DNA of 64,000 bases from Dermatophagoides farinae. Taxonomy: Eukaryota; Arthropoda; Arachnida; Sarcoptiformes; Pyroglyphidae. The notes under the pieces were generated by a model that had not been told where the DNA came from, did not search any database, and was given only the letters and a program-made list of their open reading frames with translations. Positions 1 to 10,594 of the stretch are shown here, piece by piece. Every line of letters begins with the position of its first letter. Positions within the stretch are counted from its first letter, which is position 1. Position numbers and translations under genes: made by a program. The DNA is taken from NCBI RefSeq assembly GCF_024713945.1, contig NC_134683.1, forward strand, positions 4,341,501 to 4,405,500, written 5' to 3'.

Positions 1-1204
1 TGATAATTTCATTTTGCTCACATTATTCAATAATTTTGTGCCCGGATTGCCTATCGTGGTCATATTAAATGATGATGATGATGATGAGGCTACATCTACT
101 GAATTACTACTTTTATTACTACAATCGTTATTAGCATGATTCAATTGATTGAGATCTGAATCGGATAGTCGACGTAAAGAAGAACTAGAATTAATGGCTG
201 TATGATTTTCACCTTTAACCATTGTGGTCATTGACTGTAATGATGGTGGTGGTGGTGGTGCTGGTATTGGTCCAGTGTCGCTATCTCGAATATACATGTT
301 GGACGATCCATTATAAAGTTGAACAGTTGGTGATGCTGATTTACAGGTTAGTTCATCGGGCATTGGTTGCATATCGGTGGCCAAATTATTATTTAGTGAG
401 ACTAGTTTGGATATAAGAACGGCCGTACCGATACCTCGTACGACAATACCAGATTCACCTTCTAGATCGAAATGTTGTTGATAACCGACAACAGCATTGC
501 CACCTAAATCCAATGCTTTGATTCCAATTTTACGTTGAACTTCACCGGATATTTTTGAAAACAAAGTCTGACGAGCTTCATTCGATGCTCTTGGTGTTCG
601 TATTTTATCGATCCATTGATATTCCGGATCATGATTTACGACTAATTCTTCGACAAAGCCAAGAATCGCTTCACATATGTAGCCTTCAGGAATCTTGGGA
701 CAATAAAAAAATTTGAAACCACAAGATGACTGTCTATAACGGTTTGCATCAGATATAAGGGCCACTTTAACAATGCAATTAACTTCGCCACGAATACCGT
801 GCATTGTATCGTAGATGGGAAACCAACCAGACAGTACGTGTTTCGAATCTTTTTGCAATAATGGATTTAGATCGATATAAACTTTACCAATAGCATCATT
901 GGCTGAATAAGTATCATAGTCCATGATTCGAATCTGTAATGGTTCATCCTGTAGTTCTTCATCATCGATTTCGAATCGAAACCATTCAGAATTCCAATAT
1001 GGATTAAGTGATCGTCGATAAACTTCAGTTTTATAGGTGGTACTACCAAGTTTCACCTATAACACACACACACACAATTTAGATTCTATTGGCAAAATAT
1101 TCTACTACACTTACCTCGACAAAAGCATCGGAAGCATCACTAGATTTGTCCATGACTGGTAGATTACGGCCAGCCAAAATTCTTACTTTAACTTTGCCCG
1201 GCAT
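1..1204 (-). CDS. C2CD5: C2 domain-containing protein 5 (C2CD5/CDP138), 5' part
   Basis: Partial gene running off the left edge. Exon 1 is 1115-1204 and begins MPGKVKVRILAGRNLPVMDK. A 58-nt GT-AG intron (1057-1114) follows, and exon 2 runs from 1056 to the window edge with no stop. The N-terminal C2 domain (about residues 1-130) keeps the acidic calcium/phospholipid loops MDKSSDASDAF and DYDTYSANDAIGKVY. Next comes a conserved block ending in GGNAVVGYQQHF, and then a low-complexity Ser/Asn linker. In vertebrates C2CD5 is a calcium-dependent phospholipid-binding AKT substrate that helps GLUT4 vesicles reach the plasma membrane; that role is known for the family, not shown here. The near-identity of the first 60 residues to vertebrate C2CD5 makes the call firm. 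The C-terminal domains lie outside the window. Confidence 0.93.
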
Positions 1205-2161
1205 CGTCGTTTTGGTTGTGATGTTAGCTTCAATACCAATGAAATTGGATCATGCATATATAATTATGGCATCACATGGATGGATAAATGATGGATTTAC
1301 CTAGTTTAATCTTTAAAAACAACCGTCAAGGCTAATTTTACGAACTTGGGCGATAAGATAGCTACTATGGCGATCTATTTTTTTACCACTAAAAAACAAA
1401 TTGTTCATTTCATTCGCTTTTAAACAACTCAGACAAATACTTCATATATGATGACGATCACCTGGATTATTGCAAAATACAAATCAGGTTGTTGTCAGGT
1501 ATAAAGAACCAGTCAGGTGAAACGTTGTTGTTGTTGTTGTTATTATTATTATTATCAATCAGCAGTAATCAAATTGAGAATTCATCATCATCATCATGAT
1601 AAAAAGTGAATTGAAAGCAACATACCCTATTATCACGGATTTAAATCATATAGCATCATTTATTATACAATGGTCAATTTATTCATAAATATTGTAATAA
1701 TATATGATAATGTAAATTGCAATTAAAAAAAAACATTGCTAATAATCGTGAATTGACGGTAATTTGGCAATGTTTTTGTTGTGGTTATAAGCATGAGATT
1801 GGCTATTGGCTAACGCAGAGCTAACACACACTCTTTACAGTCATAATGGCTAAACTCAACACACAATTAACGACAACTAGCTTTCACACATATATATATA
1901 CACAGAAACAGAAACAACATAATTCATCAAACACAAACACAAACACAAACAAATAAACAAGTTACGAATACGAATATATTACGACTTAATTTTGATAATA
2001 AATAATAATAATAAAAAATCTTGGTTCTTATCAAAAATATTTATCAATTATTTAGATATTTTAACGGTCATCATTATCATCATCATCAATTTTTTTCCCT
2101 CTTTCTTCTCGTTAACCTTTTACCCGATGCTTTCCAGTGACAAAATACTATAACGATAACG
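1205..2161. promoter_or_regulatory. C2CD5/WIPI2 head-to-head intergenic region
   Basis: 957 bp between two divergent ATGs, so it should hold both 5' UTRs and promoters. It contains a GTT/ATT triplet run near 1524-1557, CAT and TA/CA microsatellites (about 1583-1597 and 1889-1960) and AT-rich unique sequence. I see no clear TATA box or coding sequence. Confidence 0.4.
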
Positions 2162-3591
2162 ATGAGTTTCTCACATTCAAGTGGTGATGATGATGAGAAT
2201 CGTGTGTTTGTCAATTTTAACCATGAATCAACGTAAGTAATATTATAATTATTATTTTTAGCTCATTTGATCATTTTAGATTTAGTTCTTTGGCCGTAGG
2301 CACTAGAAATCGATTCCGTCTGTACAATATTAAAGATCTGGATCGTTTAGAACTTTTATATGAAGATGATTCCGATTATACAGCTATTGCTGAACGTCTT
2401 TTTTCATCATCATTATTGGCCATTGTATCATTGTCATCACCAAGAAAATTACGTGTTTGTCATTACAAAAAACGTACAGAAATAACATCATTTTCATATA
2501 CGAATACGATATTAGCCGTAAAATTGAATCGACTTCGTTTGGTGGTCTGTCTGGAGGATTCGATATTCATCTATAATATAACTGACTTGAAATTTATTCA
2601 CTCAATTCGACAAACGCAACGCAATCCAAATGGCATAATCGCGTTAGCTTCAAGCAGTGAACAATGCTATCTAGCCTATCCTGCCAAACAGGACAAAGGA
2701 GAAGTTAATATATTCGATGCTCATAAATTGGATAATAAACTGACCATTGCCGCTCATGATAATCCACTTGTTTCGTTGACGTTCGACACAAAGGGAACCA
2801 AATTGGCCACCGCTTCTGACAGGGTATATATCATCATTATCAAATTAAAATTCAATTCTCAATTCGATTAAACATGGACTATTTTCCCTTTCCTCAGGGT
2901 ACAGTCATTCGGGTATTTGACACATCGAACGGTGATTGCATTTATGAATTTCGTCGTGGTTATGCCCGTTGTGTATCCATTTATTCGTTATCATTTAGTC
3001 CTGATTCACAATTTTTATGTGCATCTAGCAATACAGAAACGGTGCATATCTTTAAATTGAATGAACCGTAAGTTTTATCTGATCATATAAATCTTACCAA
3101 GTTTAATCATTTATTCATCATATATGCCCATAATAGCCAACCTCAGGATGATAATTTAGCCGTTATATTTAAATCATATGTAAAGAAATTTTGTCAAACG
3201 GCCGGCTATTTTGATTCGGTTGCCGATATAATGAATCAATGGCGTTCATTTGCAACGGTTAAACTGCCTTTGGTTAGTCCTGGATCACGAACAATTTGTG
3301 CCATCACTTATTCGAATCAACGATCCAACGTATTGATTGCAACGACTGATGGTTATCTATATGTTTACGATCTAAATCTAAACGAAGGTGGTGATTGTAC
3401 ACTAATTCGTCAACATCGGTAATTATATCATCGATTCAATTTCGAATTTTCATTTGATTTGAAAAATTGATGTAATTTTTTTTTTTAATTTATTTCGTAG
3501 GCTAATTGATGACATAGCCTGTAGTGATGGCCAACAATCATCAACAACAGCTACGGCGACCACTTCAACCTCATCACCGTCATCTTCTTGA
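2162..3591 (+). CDS. WIPI2: WIPI2/ATG18 PROPPIN, PI3P-binding WD40 protein
   Basis: Five exons: 2162-2232, 2286-2823, 2898-3067, 3137-3418 and 3501-3591, giving 383 residues. WIPI proteins are seven-bladed beta-propellers that bind PI3P/PI(3,5)P2 on the phagophore and recruit ATG16L1 during autophagy. Diagnostic blocks: [11 protein letters not shown] near the start, [48 protein letters not shown], the phosphoinositide-binding EFRRG motif followed by RCVSIYSL, and [12 protein letters not shown]. These match WIPI1/2 rather than WDR45. The C-terminus is a short Ser/Thr-rich tail. The first exon codes only 23 residues and was placed because it restores the family start NFNHEST. The 53-nt first intron is among the smallest here. 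The gene converges on NPL4, with 149 bp between stop codons. Confidence 0.95.
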
Positions 3592-3740
3592 TCGGTGAAT
3601 GGCAATAGTTCAATTCAAGTACACAATCAGCAAACAGCTGATCTTTGTTTTTGTATTTTTGAAGACATGACCATTAAAATATAATAATAAGGCTTATAAT
3701 TCAAATGTTATATATTTTATTTTATTATGGTGAATATATC

Positions 3741-5477
3741 TCATAAATCGTTTCCTTTTGGTAAATTACACATTTCACAAGAACTTTTTTGTAATTCATT
3801 TTCAAATGTACAATACGTACATGACCATTTCTGGCCAGTACTTGTACTGGATGCCGCTGTCGACGACGATTGTTGCTGATGTTGTTGAACATTTGTTGAT
3901 TGTGTTGTAGACTGTTTACCATAATCTGAATGAGAAAAAAAATGATTCAGATTATTTATGCCTACTATTTATATAATTATTATTACTTACCATCCGAATG
4001 AGCTTTGAACAATTGTTCGACAGTGGACCAATTTTCTCGTTTTGACCATTCGATTGCTTTAGAAGCATCTTTGGATTTGAGTGCTTTTAGTAAATCGACC
4101 AATGCATCACGTAACGGGACCGTTTCCATTGATGCAAGGTAGATGAGTAAATGAAAATCGGACATGGCTTGAAAGAATTGATCTTCCGAACGGAACTGTC
4201 GCATGTATTGAAGTAGCGCCTGAAAATCCTGCAGATGGCCTTCAATCATTCGGTTTTCGATGGGGAAAGGCCGAAGTCCAGGAATTGGATTGAACGTATA
4301 GGTCTGCTCTATCGGTGCTGATACGGGAACATCGACCAGTAAATATTCGATTGGAAAAGGTCGAGCAATCTTGGTAACTTCATTGCCATATTGATCGTTG
4401 ACTTTGTAGAAGACATCAGGCACGTAGCGCTCTTTGTTTGATTCGCGAACATATGCCAGCATTGGTACATTGGTCGGCAAAAGGCAATCATCACGAACTA
4501 AAGCCATACACTGATTAGTTACCTGATAGGCTTCGATGTGAACTTGGTTGTTGCGATCACCAGTCAAACAAACGGTAACAAATTTGGAGCCAAAATAACC
4601 ACTTTTCGACAATGAACATGGATTCGGATGACAATTTTGAAAGAATCCTGCCATAATGCATTCTTGAGCTGTAAGAAAATAAGAATCTGAACAACGGATG
4701 TATTTGACGGTACCCTTCTCCTGTGGTATGAGGTCAGTGAATATCCAACCAATTCGCTTGTAGCCCAATTGCATGGCCATCATATCAACATCAGTGAAAT
4801 CCAATCTTTCCATGTGTATTTTAATCAGATCGCGTGTACTTTCCTGTGGTGGTTCGTATATGGCCACCACAACAGCTTTGATACCAAGTGGCACATCCTT
4901 GTGTGGTTCATAATAACCGTACAGGAAACCTATACGTTGATTACCGGTCGTACGCCAATAATCGAGAAAATTCTCCACGATCGAGGTATTCTCAAACGTC
5001 ACATTATCCACATGACGATATGTCTGACTATTCAACGTAATTGCACTGGGCTGACATTTAGTACATATTCCTCTAGGCCAGGAAGGATGGCCTTTACAAT
5101 CGGGTTTTATCTTACAGCTGATATCTTCGAGACAGATAAATTTGCCCCTGTTCAAAACGAATACAGAGTTGAATAAAAATAGATTTGATTGATATAATGA
5201 TTACTTACTTATCGGCTCCACGTTTCAGTTTACGTAAATAGGAATGAAACGACATATGTTTGATGTTTTGCTTTTTCATATATGATTCATCGTACGGTTC
5301 AATCGGTGCACAATGGACACATTGAGCTTTTGGACCATGATGACATAGATTTGGGTCCATTTTCCGTACGATCAGACCATCATGTTTCATTAGGATCGAA
5401 TCAACCATTTCGATCTCGCCAGAAGTTGGCAAATTGAATAATTTGCTCCACATAGCCGAATTGTTAGTGCTGGCCAT
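3741..5477 (-). CDS. NPLOC4: NPL4, ubiquitin-binding cofactor of p97/VCP
   Basis: Three exons (5209-5477, 3991-5147, 3741-3925) with introns of 61 and 65 nt, giving 536 residues. NPL4 pairs with UFD1 as the adaptor that unfolds ubiquitinated clients on p97/VCP in ERAD and other pathways. Visible parts: the zinc-finger region LCHHGPKAQCVHC...HMSFHSYLRKL...GICTKCQPSAITL, an MPN-type domain (FLYGYYEPHKDVPLG through GWIFTDL, FGSKFVTVCLTG, ECLLP-like DDCLLP) and a C-terminal NZF finger, WSCTYCTFEN...SSCEMCNLP, which usually binds ubiquitin. The ATG at 5477 is preceded in frame by a stop, and no N-terminal UBX-like domain precedes the zinc finger, unlike human NPL4. Either it is absent or it lies in an exon I cannot see. 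AATAAA-like signals sit just beyond the stop, around 3716-3726. Confidence 0.95.
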
Positions 5478-5698
5478 TGAAATTGAAATTTGAATTTAAT
5501 TTTACAGAAATGAACAGGTCAGAAAAAAAAATATCAAAGCAAAAAAATATCGAATCATGCAGATGATTAAAAAGAAAGGCGTGGGTCGAAATAGGTATAC
5601 TATTTTTATCCACTCTCAAATTCTGACTCAGTGTTTGGATCGTCAAATTCTGGTCAATTGAATTTGTTGCAATAATTTGCCCTTTTGTTCCTTTGATC
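5478..5698. promoter_or_regulatory. NPL4/arfaptin bidirectional promoter
   Basis: Only 221 bp separate the divergent ATGs of NPL4 (-) and arfaptin (+), so both 5' UTRs and core promoters must fit here or overlap. No TATA box is obvious. An antisense open frame crosses it (5464-5763) but resembles no family I can name. Confidence 0.45.
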
Positions 5699-6829
5699 AT
5701 GTCTTCATCTACGTCGACCAATAGCGGTGGTAATAATCTTGGTCGATCTGCTGAAACAAGCACGACTACCGAAACCTATCATTCGAGTCTAGGACAAGTG
5801 AATATTACATCGTTTGATTCGATGCAAGAGATAGCCATCCATGATTCAAATTCATCACCAGGACAACAATCGATAGCTTCCGCCCGACATCATCATCATC
5901 ATCATCGACCTGCTACATTACCATTGACACCGCCATTATCCGGTTCAAATGATATGATTCAATCGTCGGCTATCATAACAGCAGCCAATTCATGTGGTTC
6001 GAACAAACATACTCCAATGGATGCCTTGAAAGAATGGTCAATGTCCACCTATAAATGTACAAAACAATTGATCAATGAAAAACTTGGAAAATGCTCACGA
6101 ACGGTCGATGCCGATCTTGAAATCGAGATCGAAAAATTACGTGAAACTCAACATAAATATGAAAATATATTGAAATTGTCACGTGACATGTCCAACCAAT
6201 ATCAGACTATCATTGCCACACAGAATTCCATGTATGAACATCTGAATGAATTGGCCTTAAGAGAAACCAAATCACCCACCATTATGAATGACGATAGTGA
6301 ACGAAGTTTGATGAATAATCTTAGCCATGATTTTAAACAGAATGCCGAAATGATGAAAAGCATAGCCAGAAATGGCGATAAATTGCTCATGGCATTACGA
6401 TTTTTCATATCGAATCTTACCACTTTAGTGTACAAGACAATTGAAGATACTATTGTTACAATCAGAGCATTTGAAGCGGCCCGACTTGAATACGATGCCG
6501 AACGTAATTGTCTAAATGGACTTATGTGTACATCACATGCATCTGCTGGATCATCGGGCACCACCACCGCCACCACCACGACTTCAACGACTACTAATTT
6601 AAGTTCGGAAAAAATGCATCAGGTTCGAGCCAGATATGAAAGGCTCAAAGAAGATGTAGCAATTAAAATGAAATTCTTGGATGAAAACAAAGCCAAAGTA
6701 ATGCATAAACAATTGGTTCTGTTTCATAATGCATTCGCTGCATTTGCATCGGGCAATGCAGCTGCTTTGGATTCAACACTTAAACAATTCAGCATTAGAC
6801 CACAGCCTAGTTCATTTCTGGAAAAATGA
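5699..6829 (+). CDS. ARFIP2: Arfaptin, AH/BAR-domain effector of ARF/ARL1/Rac
   Basis: Single-exon gene of 376 residues. Arfaptins dimerise through a crescent-shaped AH (BAR-like) domain, bind ARF/ARL1/Rac GTPases and shape trans-Golgi membranes for secretory-granule and carrier formation. The N-terminal ~100 residues are low complexity (Ser/Thr, a His run at about 62-67). The AH domain covers roughly 110-375, with RTVDADLEIEIEKLRETQHKYENI, LVYKTIEDTIVTIRAFEAARLEYDA, and DVAIKMKFLDENKAKVMHKQLVLFHNA, all typical of ARFIP1/2. A Thr-rich insertion (TTTATTTTST-type) interrupts the domain near residue 290. The start was placed at the ATG at 5699, the first ATG in this frame. A poly(A) signal AATAAA lies at 7178-7183. 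Confidence 0.94.
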   Translation: MSSSTSTNSGGNNLGRSAETSTTTETYHSSLGQVNITSFDSMQEIAIHDSNSSPGQQSIASARHHHHHHRPATLPLTPPLSGSNDMIQSSAIITAANSCGSNKHTPMDALKEWSMSTYKCTKQLINEKLGKCSRTVDADLEIEIEKLRETQHKYENILKLSRDMSNQYQTIIATQNSMYEHLNELALRETKSPTIMNDDSERSLMNNLSHDFKQNAEMMKSIARNGDKLLMALRFFISNLTTLVYKTIEDTIVTIRAFEAARLEYDAERNCLNGLMCTSHASAGSSGTTTATTTTSTTTNLSSEKMHQVRARYERLKEDVAIKMKFLDENKAKVMHKQLVLFHNAFAAFASGNAAALDSTLKQFSIRPQPSSFLEK

Positions 6830-7559
6830 CCATTGGCTATCGACCGTTTTTTTCACCAGTATCCGATTCATCTAGTCAACCATGAATGGATCTTTGTGAT
6901 ACATTGTATTTGTATTGGCCATTGATTTTTGGGCTTTGCTTTTAATCAACCAACCAGCTAATCATCATCATCATCATCGGTATTATTATCATTCATTGCC
7001 ACCACAATAATTTTCATTCCATGCATGTGTTTGTGTGTATCATGTATCTGTATGTGTGGGCCCAACAACACTTTCTTTGTACAAAACATACATTTATAGT
7101 CACATCTTATATAATCGACCCGGTTCACAATTAATTAATTATTAATCAATATATTTAAATACTTTAAATTTTGAAAAAATAAAATTGCAATTTATCATTT
7201 TATGACATGAGTACTGCTATAGCATATAGTGTAGCTATATATAACATTTCCTCTCATCCACTTCCACGGCCGTATTGAATTATTATTAAGTGTCCAATAC
7301 GATGATGATAGATGATGAGAATGTGAATAATCATTCGGCCACAGTTTTTTTTTCTTTCTATAGACAATTCTATAACATCATCATCTCTATAGTAAGAAAT
7401 GTGCGCGCACCAAAATCTGCTTTTATTCGGTCCTGTGATTCGGGAAAGACCAAAAAAAAAAAAAAAAAAAATTGAAGAAACAAGAATAATCGAGCAGCAA
7501 AAGAGCAGAAATTAGATTATTGCTGTAAACAAATCAATACAAATTCGATTCACAAAATC
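6830..7559 (+). other. Arfaptin 3' UTR and receptor 5' flank
   Basis: About 730 bp without a supported gene. It contains the arfaptin 3' UTR with AATAAA at 7178-7183, a CAT repeat near 6960-6980, TG-rich stretches around 7027-7060 and an A-tract at 7452-7471. An open frame at 7290-7475 ends in that A-tract and has no protein-like features. Confidence 0.5.
7178..7183 (+). terminator. ARFIP2: Arfaptin poly(A) signal
   Basis: AATAAA about 350 bases after the arfaptin stop; the clearest candidate in its 3' flank. Confidence 0.5.
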
Positions 7560-9145
7560 ATGGATTTACCTGGTGAATTAGGATTATCATCATTATTTGG
7601 CCATACATTTGGCAACAACAACAACAACAACAATAGTTCATTGGAATTGTTGTTGGAAAATCCATTGTTATTGGATTATTGCCGTCGACAACAACAATAT
7701 CCTAATATTGGTGATGGTGTGGTGGTGTTGGTGGTGGTGATGGTGGATCAACCGGTTCACTACCAGCTACACCAACACAAAGTCGTTCAACCAACGAATT
7801 AATATTGTTCGTATTCATTATCCTCTATTGTTTGGTATTTTTGGTCGGTTTTTTCGGCAATTCATTGGTCATCTATGTGGTGTTGAGATTCTCAAAAATG
7901 CAAACAGTGACCAATATGTACATATTTAATCTGGCTATTGCCGATGAAATGTTTCTGATTGGTTTGGTATTTTTGATTACAACATTTTTCGTTAAATATT
8001 GGATGTTTGGTCGTATCCTGTGTAAAATCTATATGACATTCACATCGATCAATCAATTCACCAGTAGCCTTCTATTAACGGTAATGAGTGCTGATCGTTA
8101 TGTTGCTGTTTGCCATCCAATAGATGCACCACGTTTTCGAACATCTTTTATTGCCAAATTTGTTTGTTTAACCGTTTGGACGGTAAGTGTTTTTATTTTT
8201 TTTTTGTTTTGATTTTTTTTTGATAATTATGATAATGACCGATAGATATCAGCACTATTAATGGTACCAATATTTATGTATGGAAATACAATGGAATCGG
8301 AAACCACGGTCACCTGTAATATAATATGGCCAGAAAGTGATCAAATGAAAGGAGCACGTACATTTACATTGTATTCATTCTTTCTGGGATTTTTCATACC
8401 ATTTGTATTGATATTTTTATTCTACATTTTGGTCATTTGTCGTTTACGACATGTTGGACCGAAGAAAAAATCAAAAGAAAAAAAGAAATCACATCGTAAA
8501 GTAACCTATTTAGTATTGACAGTTATATCTGTGTACGTACTTTGTTGTTTACCATATTGGATTGGACAATTCTACATTACATTCATTGCATCTGGCCATA
8601 GTCAATTTGCATTCATTTTTAATCTATTGGCCGGATGTCTTACTTATGCTAATTCGGGTATGTGTGTGTGATTTGTTTCAATTGCCATTTTGTGTTTAAT
8701 AATGATGATCTCTTCATTTTTTTTTCACTGTAAAGCGGCAAATCCAATTCTATACGGTAAGTGTGTTGTGTGTGTGTGTGTTTAAATAGTCGCTTATTAA
8801 ACATTCGATAACATTATTTTTATTCCTGTTTACGTTTTTTTTTTAGCATTCTTAAGTGAAAACTTTAAAAAAAGTTTTTCCAAAGCATTTACCTGTGCAT
8901 CCGGTAACGATGTAAATGCTCAATTAAATCTAGAAAATAGCCAAATAACAACAAATCGATATAATCATCATTATCATCATAATCAACAACAACAACAACG
9001 GCGACGTATAACAACAACAACAACGACAACAACAACAACAACATCAACAACAGTGGCTACTACATTGAGCAGTCCAGCTATAATTACATCGAATGATAAG
9101 GAAAAAGATTTGATTGAAAATAATTTGTCCAGTGTTGGTGAATGA
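7560..9145 (+). CDS. AstC-R: Allatostatin-C / somatostatin-type neuropeptide GPCR
   Basis: Class A receptor. Exon 1 block ends at 8182; later exons are 8246-8657, 8736-8756 and 8847-9145. The N-terminus is Asn-rich with NNSS glycosylation sites. TM1 (ILFVFIILYCLVFLVGFFGN) starts near 7802. Then come TM2 LAIADEMFL, TM3 with a DRYVAVCHP (DRY) motif, TM5, a basic third loop (KKKSKEKKKSHRKV), TM6 with CCLPYW, and TM7 NSAANPILYAFLSENFKKSF. This and the VNAQL tail match insect AstC receptors and vertebrate somatostatin/opioid relatives, which couple to Gi/o. The ATG frame and the TM1 frame differ by one base. A 56-nt intron at 7711-7766 (GTGATG...CCAG) joins them in frame; the alternative is a one-base deletion in the GGT repeat. 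AATAAA at 9174-9179. Confidence 0.88.
7704..7802 (+). repeat. GGT-rich tract at the receptor frame switch
   Basis: A GGT/GTG/GAT repeat (about 7710-7747) where the N-terminal frame of the receptor gives way to the TM1 frame. The TM1 frame has a TGA at 7712-7714, and the N-terminal frame stops at 7800-7802. The region holds either a tiny intron or a repeat-associated indel. Confidence 0.7.
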
Positions 9146-9687
9146 ATGAATGAGCAATGACAATTTAAATATAAATAAAATTTGTTTCAATTGATCAACT
9201 CGTTTCGATTGATGTCATTGAGCATCTGATTATTTATAATCAGTAATGTAAAAAAAAACAACAAATATGTGATGTAATAAACACAGAGATAGGATAGATC
9301 AACAGTATTGTAATATAGCAGCAGCAGCAGCAATGTAAATGAAGCGACAGAATCGAGAATATTTTTGGTGATGGTGTGGGCACCATACACACACACACAC
9401 ACATCATTTTGGATCCAGAGTTCCAACTCATCAGTTTGGCGCAACAGCAGGCCAACCAATCTATCTAGTTAGCTAGCTAGTCAGCCATTTAGATAGATAG
9501 ATTGAAGCCACGTATCGTGTTTCATCAACATTTATTCATTTTTTTTTGTTTTTGATTCGAAAATTTTTTTTTTCATTATTGAAGATTTCAGAAAAAAAAC
9601 AACGATTTAAACAAAACAAAGGAAAAAAAATCGTTGAATGTTGTTATTTCAAGTTAGTGTTAATAGTAGTCTTGACGACTGATCCGA
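9146..9687 (+). other. Receptor 3' UTR and dimmed 5' flank
   Basis: No coding sequence supported. Holds the receptor poly(A) signal, a (CA) run at about 9387-9402, a GCA run near 9320-9332 and a small inverted repeat (arms 9458-9467 and 9494-9503, ten bases each) containing GCTAGCTAG in the loop. Confidence 0.5.
9174..9179 (+). terminator. AstC-R: Receptor poly(A) signal
   Basis: AATAAA 29 bases after the receptor stop codon. Confidence 0.55.
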
Positions 9688-10378
9688 ATGTTGACCAGCG
9701 ATAATGAAGAATCCAATGGTTCGATATCTACATCAACAACATCATATACATCTAGTGGTCATGATAAATCTTCCGCAATCGAATTGAATATCAATGATTC
9801 TGGTTCTGGACAACAACAACAAAAACAAAGAAGAAAAAGAAAAAGACGACGACAACGATCATCACGAATTTCTTCATGTTCTTCTAACAATCATCATAAC
9901 GATCGAATCATCAAACGGAAATGTTCGACTTCAATGTTATCGACTAATAATAATAGTAATGAAAGAAAAATGGTAAAAATGATTTGTTCCTATATATATA
10001 GACATTAATAGTTAACTAATATTTTTTTTTTTAAATTCAAAAAAAAAAACAAAAAAACAGAATTCATCAACAAGAAACCAGACAAGCAGTGCTCGTGATC
10101 GAAACTTACGACGTTTAGAGAGTAATGAACGTGAACGGATACGAATGCATAGCTTGAATGATGCATTTCAAAGTCTTCGTGAGGTAATACCGCACATTAG
10201 TAAGGAACGAAAATTGTCCAAAATTGAAACATTGACTTTGGCCAAAAATTATATAGTTGCTTTAACTGATTATATAATGCGATCATCATCATCACCATCA
10301 TCATGTCATGAACAACAATTAACGGAAATTGCCAATAATCTAAGATTTCGTAAAAGTAATCGTAAAACAAAAACTTGA
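9688..10378 (+). CDS. dimm: Dimmed/MIST1-type bHLH transcription factor
   Basis: Two exons, 9688-9972 and 10061-10378, giving 200 residues. The bHLH domain (about residues 113-167) reads [20 protein letters not shown], followed by [20 protein letters not shown] and [16 protein letters not shown]. This is nearly identical to Drosophila dimmed and close to vertebrate BHLHA15/MIST1. The basic region keeps the E-box contact Glu and Arg residues (NERERxRM). In flies dimmed confers the regulated peptide-secretory state on neuroendocrine cells; MIST1 does the same in serous exocrine cells. The N-terminal half is low complexity, with a Gln/Arg/Lys-rich block ([18 protein letters not shown]). The protein is short, with little sequence beyond the bHLH. 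It lies about 540 bp downstream of a neuropeptide receptor gene on the same strand. Confidence 0.93.
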
Positions 10379-10594
10379 CCATTACCACTCATTGTTATGT
10401 ACAGGATATACACATACATAGACAAACACACATTACCTATTTTTGACCAAATAGATTTTTTTTTATATAGATAAAAAAAAGTAGACAAACCCATGTACAT
10501 TTCATTTGACACACACACACACACACATACCTTTGTTGGAACGTTATTTATTTGATTAATAAATCCATTATATTCATTGCAACAATAATGATGT

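Noticed and set aside
4769-5176. 135-codon open frame antisense to NPL4
   Set aside because: Shadow of the strongly conserved NPL4 coding exon on the other strand.
5464-5763. Antisense open frame of 99 codons over the NPL4/arfaptin promoter, considered as a missing NPL4 UBX exon
   Set aside because: No splice donor joins it to NPL4 in the right frame, it lacks the usual LKHGD-type end of that domain, and part of it is antisense to arfaptin coding sequence.
7290-7475. 61-codon open frame upstream of the receptor
   Set aside because: Ends in a poly-A tract read as Lys, has no family resemblance, and starts in 3' or 5' UTR sequence.
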